Below are positions 23,342 to 26,807 of a stretch of 26,807 nt of DNA, in pieces; the stretch's first letter is position 1; every line of letters begins with the position of its first letter. The DNA comes from Thermoplasmata archaeon (GTDB lineage: Archaea; Thermoplasmatota; Thermoplasmata; Thermoplasmatales; Thermoplasmataceae). Position numbers and translations under genes: made by a program. The stretch covers positions 1 through 26,807 of the forward strand of contig JAJZXP010000276.1 in assembly GCA_021806345.1 (NCBI GenBank), in the 5' to 3' direction. The notes below the pieces were generated by a model, which saw only the letters and a list, made by a program, of their open reading frames with translations, did not search any database and was not told the DNA's origin.

Positions 23342-23689
23342 ATGTCGACCGATCCTGACAGGGCAGAGGATGAGGGAAAAGTGTTTAAAGCACTCGCTGA
23401 CGATAAGAGAAGAATGATTCTGGATCTTCTTAAGATAAAGCCAAGGACTACAGGTGAACTCTGTTCATACTTTAAGGGTGTTGACAGATGCACAGTTATG
23501 ATGCATCTTGAAGTTTTGAGGAAAGCAGAACTTATCATTTCCAAGAAAGAAGGGAGGTTCAGGTGGAACTATCTGGATGCAATTCCTATAAAGAGGATCC
23601 ACGATAGATGGATAGGTAAATATGCGAATTATGCAGTAAAGATGTTACAAGAACTAAAAGAGAATATTGAAAGCAATGAACATGTTTAA
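23342..23689 (+). CDS. ArsR-family transcriptional regulator, divergent
   Basis: This 115-aa protein is a winged helix-turn-helix. VFKALADDKRRMILDLLKIK is the ArsR first part, TTGELCSYFKGVDRCTVMMH is the second and recognition helices, and LEVLRKAELIISKKEGRFRW is the wing. The tail (RWIGKYANYAVKMLQELKEN) is for dimer formation. Two cysteines (ELC and DRC) flank the recognition helix. They could sense a thiol-reactive ligand, but the spacing is not the classic CxC metal site. It stands alone on its strand and faces the SRPBCC gene. The shared promoter contains a palindrome different in sequence from that of the other ArsR gene, so the two regulators probably recognise different sites. Confidence 0.88.
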   Translation: MSTDPDRAEDEGKVFKALADDKRRMILDLLKIKPRTTGELCSYFKGVDRCTVMMHLEVLRKAELIISKKEGRFRWNYLDAIPIKRIHDRWIGKYANYAVKMLQELKENIESNEHV

Positions 23690-24701
23690 CTTAGATCTTA
23701 ATTCTCTGAAATCTTCCATAGATTGCAAACCATGTGCGACTCCGCCGCCAACCCGACTAGAGGCTGCTCACCTTAACCAAGTCTTAAGTCAGCCAATTGG
23801 AGAAAAATAAATGTGATATATATTAAACCCATTCTATCTTCGAAGTGAAAACAATTACACCTCACGGCAAATATTTTTATTTAATTGCATTGATGCGGAT
23901 ACACACTGTCATGATTTATCATATAAGTAAGGTATTCTTCTTTGGATTCAATAATAATTCTTGTGTTTTCTGGAAAGGAAAGCGGGACCGTTCCTGATAG
24001 GCATGGTTTACATGAACGTTAAAGGAGCCATTTGTGACCGTTCATAAGAGCGACTCTCACATTAGCACAAGGTTTGCGCTCATTACAAATGCTACAAAAA
24101 TTTTCGCTAAACCTGCATCTACATTATCTCTGGGGTCCAACATCATTGTATCAATTGCTGATCACCTAAAAGTTGTTTCAGCCCAAATTGAAGCACGCAT
24201 ACTCATGTCAAAACGCAGGAGGAAAACTATAAGGGTATCCTTTCAAACTTTCTTCAAGCTTTAATTTTTTGCGTCTACAGATTGCCTCATTAATTATCAG
24301 ACGTGCCTTTGGCCAGAATTTGATTTGTACGTGTTATGGAGCACGTTATTACAGATATTTGAAGGAACATAATATGGAGAGATATTCAGGTATTGTCTTT
24401 TAAGTGAATTATTCATTATAGGAATATTGCTTCTTGCTAATCGTATCTTTATCCAGAATGCGGCGAAATGGTTCTGTTTAGTTGTTGATAGAATATCTTA
24501 GGCATAACGCATTTCACATATATAATCAGAATACTCCTAAAGGAAATAACTCGTTCCATGGGATACCCGGGACAATGTGCTTTGACAGATATTAGGGAAT
24601 CTCTAAGTTTATAGCCATGGGTTGCAGAAAACATTTCGTAGTGTGATATTACAGATTCTACCCAACATTAAAAAGAGTGGATTCAGGATGACTTTAATGA
24701 A
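23690..24701. other. About 1 kb gene-poor region
   Basis: No confident gene is seen. A 76-codon frame from GTG 24034 reads ISTRFALITNATKIFAKPAS, then SLGSNIIVSIADHLKVVSA. It vaguely resembles the first membrane segment of cation-diffusion-facilitator transporters, and could be a gene relic. A GC-rich pocket at about 23735-23775 stands out from the AT-rich surroundings and might be a structured RNA or an old gene fragment. Neither is strong enough to annotate as a gene. Confidence 0.4.
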
Positions 24702-24712
24702 TTTTTTTATAC
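24702..24712 (+). promoter_or_regulatory. TATA box of the beta-propeller surface protein
   Basis: TTTTTTTATAC is centred about 28 bases before the ATG at 24737. This fits a leaderless transcript and favours the first of two nearby ATG codons. Confidence 0.6.
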
Positions 24713-24736
24713 CCGATCTGATTTATCACATGTGAG

Positions 24737-26581
24737 ATGAAAATGGCAAGAGGCTTTCTGTTGGTTATATCCACTGTTGCTTTAATTGCCACTCCTGCAT
24801 ACTTGTTAATCACCCCAATGAGCATTGAAGGCAGTAACCTGCTGTCCCATCCTGAAAATCTATATCTGAACCCAGATTACTACGTATTACTGGATTCTAA
24901 AGGTCTCCCGGATGGTGCATTATGGAATGTAACAATTTCCGGGAAAACTTATTCCTCGACTTCGGACGATATTTCACTTTCATTAATGAATGGTGAATAT
25001 AATTTCACTGCTTCTACTCTTCTGCATGGCTATTCATGGGACAATTTAACAAACGAATTTACCGTGAATTCATCAAATGAAATTGTAAATGTCCTTTTCA
25101 TCCCTGGACAATATGTCGGAAATATATCAGTCCAATCTCACCCTCATGGAATCGCATTTGATCCACACAATAATTACATGTATGTCGTGAATACTGGTCA
25201 ACAAACAATCTCCGTTATTAACGCATCCAACATTGTAATAGAGAATATTTCGGTACCATTCAGCCCATGCGAAATTGTCTTTGACCCATACAATGATTAT
25301 CTATATGTTACAAATCAGGCTAACAATACCGTTTCGGTTATCAATCAGTCTAATGTTGTAATACAGAATATAAGTGTACAGAAATATCCTCTTGGAATCG
25401 CGTATGATTCCTATAATAATTTCCTGTATGTCTCAAACCTCTTCAGCAATACTGTATCAGTTATCAACCAGTCAAATGTTGTTATCAAGAACATAACAAT
25501 ACCGTGCGGACCAGTTGGGATTGCTTTTGATCCATATAACGATTACATCTATGTTACAAATTCTAACGAACTCACGGTCTCGGTTATCAATAAGGCAAAT
25601 GTCGTGATAAAGAACATTACGATCCAGTCTTTTCCAACTGGGATAGCATACGATCCTTACAATAATTTCATGTATGTAACCAATGTATGCACTAATGCTG
25701 TATCCGTTATAAACAAGGTAAATGTAGTAATTAAGAACATAACTGTCCAGTCCTTCCCCACTGGGATAGCCTATGATCCTTACAATAATTTCATGTATGT
25801 AACAAATGAATGCAGCAATTCAGTATCCGTTATCAATCAGTCAAATGTGGTTATACGCAACATCACCGTTCAATCATCCCCTTATACAATCGCATTCGAT
25901 GCTCACAATAATTACATGTATACAACAAATTCGGGCAGCAACTCTGTGACAGTTCTGAATTCCTCATATGGATTCACATTCTATAAAGTCAGGCTCATTG
26001 AAGATGACCTTCCAAATGGAGCCACGTGGAAAGTAAAATTATCCACTGGTCTATGCTATTCGTCCACTTCAAATTCAGTTTTATTCCTTCTCGATTCAGG
26101 TGAATATTCATATTTTGCATCGACAGAAAATCTTTCATTCCATGCGTACAGAGGGATATTGAAGGTTTCAGGTAACATAACTGTTAATGTCAATTTTACC
26201 CTTGTGACTTATAGAATCACAATTAAAGAAACAGGCTTATATTTGGTCTCAAATACCATGGCTTCAAGCTCACCCTGGTATGTGAACCTCTCAAATGGAC
26301 AGTCCTTTTCAAGCAGGAATGGCACAATATCGTTTCTGGAACCAAATGGAACCTATTACTTGAGCGCCGTATCCGAAGGTTATACATCTGAGTTTACGAA
26401 TTCAATGAACTTTACTGTTATAACAATAGACGGTTCTTCTGTGACAGAGCAGGTTACATTCAAGGAAATTACCCTTAAAATCAGTGCCGACTATTTAATA
26501 GAAGTGGGAGGGGCAGTATCATTGATACTGGCCGCAGTTGCAATTGTATATTTCCTGCCCAGAAAAATGAAGACCAGGTAA
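24737..26581 (+). CDS. Surface protein with a seven-bladed YVTN beta-propeller
   Basis: This 614-aa protein begins with a signal peptide (FLLVISTVALIATPAYLLI). One ETGL-type repeat follows (DSKGLPDGALWNVT). Then come seven 41-residue YVTN units at about residues 130-415, each of the form xPxGIAFDPYNNYMYVTN followed by SVINxSNVVIxNITVQ. Seven is the number that closes one propeller ring. After the propeller are two more ETGL-type repeats (EDDLPNGATWKVKL, and a longer one with SSPWYVNLSNG). A final membrane helix (SLILAAVAIVYFL) is followed by PRKMKTR. YVTN propellers are found in archaeal surface-layer proteins and bind partners, so an adhesion or envelope role is inferred. Blades 5 and 6 share almost the same DNA, showing recent duplication. 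Many N-x-S/T sites suggest glycosylation. Confidence 0.9.
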   Translation: MKMARGFLLVISTVALIATPAYLLITPMSIEGSNLLSHPENLYLNPDYYVLLDSKGLPDGALWNVTISGKTYSSTSDDISLSLMNGEYNFTASTLLHGYSWDNLTNEFTVNSSNEIVNVLFIPGQYVGNISVQSHPHGIAFDPHNNYMYVVNTGQQTISVINASNIVIENISVPFSPCEIVFDPYNDYLYVTNQANNTVSVINQSNVVIQNISVQKYPLGIAYDSYNNFLYVSNLFSNTVSVINQSNVVIKNITIPCGPVGIAFDPYNDYIYVTNSNELTVSVINKANVVIKNITIQSFPTGIAYDPYNNFMYVTNVCTNAVSVINKVNVVIKNITVQSFPTGIAYDPYNNFMYVTNECSNSVSVINQSNVVIRNITVQSSPYTIAFDAHNNYMYTTNSGSNSVTVLNSSYGFTFYKVRLIEDDLPNGATWKVKLSTGLCYSSTSNSVLFLLDSGEYSYFASTENLSFHAYRGILKVSGNITVNVNFTLVTYRITIKETGLYLVSNTMASSSPWYVNLSNGQSFSSRNGTISFLEPNGTYYLSAVSEGYTSEFTNSMNFTVITIDGSSVTEQVTFKEITLKISADYLIEVGGAVSLILAAVAIVYFLPRKMKTR

Positions 26582-26788
26582 ACTTCACGAAATGTTTCTT
26601 GATTTTTTGTACTCATATTTCAGACTTTGGAAATATGATGATTTCAATAAAGGAAAATTAGACTAGTTTGCACAAAAAGATAGTTGAATTCTTTAAAACC
26701 GGGTAAATAATTATTTTCGTCTTTTTATCAAAGAATACGAGACCGTTAGATTAAATTGATTAACACTAATTTGCAGAAAGAAGCGGAA

Positions 26789-26800
26789 TAATTATAAATA
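26789..26800 (+). promoter_or_regulatory. TATA-like promoter at the right edge
   Basis: TAATTATAAATA closely matches the TAATTATAAACA before the thermopsin gene. If spacing is the same, a further gene should start just beyond the window, about 20 bases to the right. Confidence 0.5.
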
Positions 26801-26807
26801 TTTCTGA

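Noticed and set aside
24034..24264. GTG-started 76-codon frame with a loose cation-transporter look
   Set aside because: The similarity is only in spacing of hydrophobic residues. There is no clear promoter and only one partial membrane segment, so it is not annotated as a gene.
25640..25860. Near-identical tandem DNA units considered as a separate tandem repeat element
   Set aside because: They are blades 5 and 6 of the propeller, in frame and part of the coding sequence.

Overview
The window looks like AT-rich chromosomal DNA from an acidophilic archaeon of the Thermoplasmatales (Ferroplasma/Acidiplasma/Cuniculiplasma-like). This is an inference from three things. There is a secreted thermopsin-type acid protease. 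Three large surface proteins are built from the 'ETGLPSGTxWYVN' repeat that is characteristic of Thermoplasmata. Most well-placed start codons lie about 25-30 bases downstream of an archaeal TATA box, as in leaderless transcripts. No rRNA, tRNA or CRISPR array was recognised.

Left third (1-11.5 kb) is an accessory, defence-like region. It opens with a convergent type II restriction-modification pair: a partial PD-(D/E)xK nuclease, and an NPPY adenine methyltransferase whose 3' end overlaps it. Next come two relics joined end to end, an IS5-like transposase and an RmuC gene, both riddled with stops and frameshifts. A two-gene operon follows, encoding an AbrB-like/DUF488 fusion protein and an uncharacterised protein, with a perfect inverted repeat over its promoter. 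A complete IS4-type insertion sequence with terminal inverted repeats sits next. Then there is a three-gene minus-strand cassette: an unknown 312-aa protein, a 296-aa protein with a helical C-terminus, and a 502-aa DUF3883 nuclease-like protein. The region closes with a ribbon-helix-helix/zinc-finger regulator preceded by three helically phased direct repeats.

Middle (11.6-19.4 kb) holds two divergent surface-protein genes separated by about 800 bases: an 1116-aa protein with 11 ETGLPSGT repeats, and an 1196-aa thermopsin fused to more repeats and a beta-propeller-like region. Both have a signal peptide and a C-terminal membrane anchor ending in basic residues.

Right third (19.4-26.8 kb) is a patch of small regulatory genes. 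It has a decayed SRPBCC gene, a RelE-type toxin with its ribbon-helix-helix antitoxin, an ArsR-SRPBCC operon, a HIT-family hydrolase, and a divergent SRPBCC/ArsR pair. Palindromic operators lie at the ArsR promoters, and a roughly 55-base repeat recurs three times. A third surface protein follows, with seven YVTN beta-propeller blades flanked by ETGL repeats. The window ends in a TATA-like promoter pointing out of the right edge.

Overall, defence, toxin-antitoxin and mobile genes lie interleaved with recently duplicated adhesin-like genes. The least described pieces are the AbrB-DUF488 operon, the DUF3883 cassette, and the phased-iteron RHH/zinc regulator.
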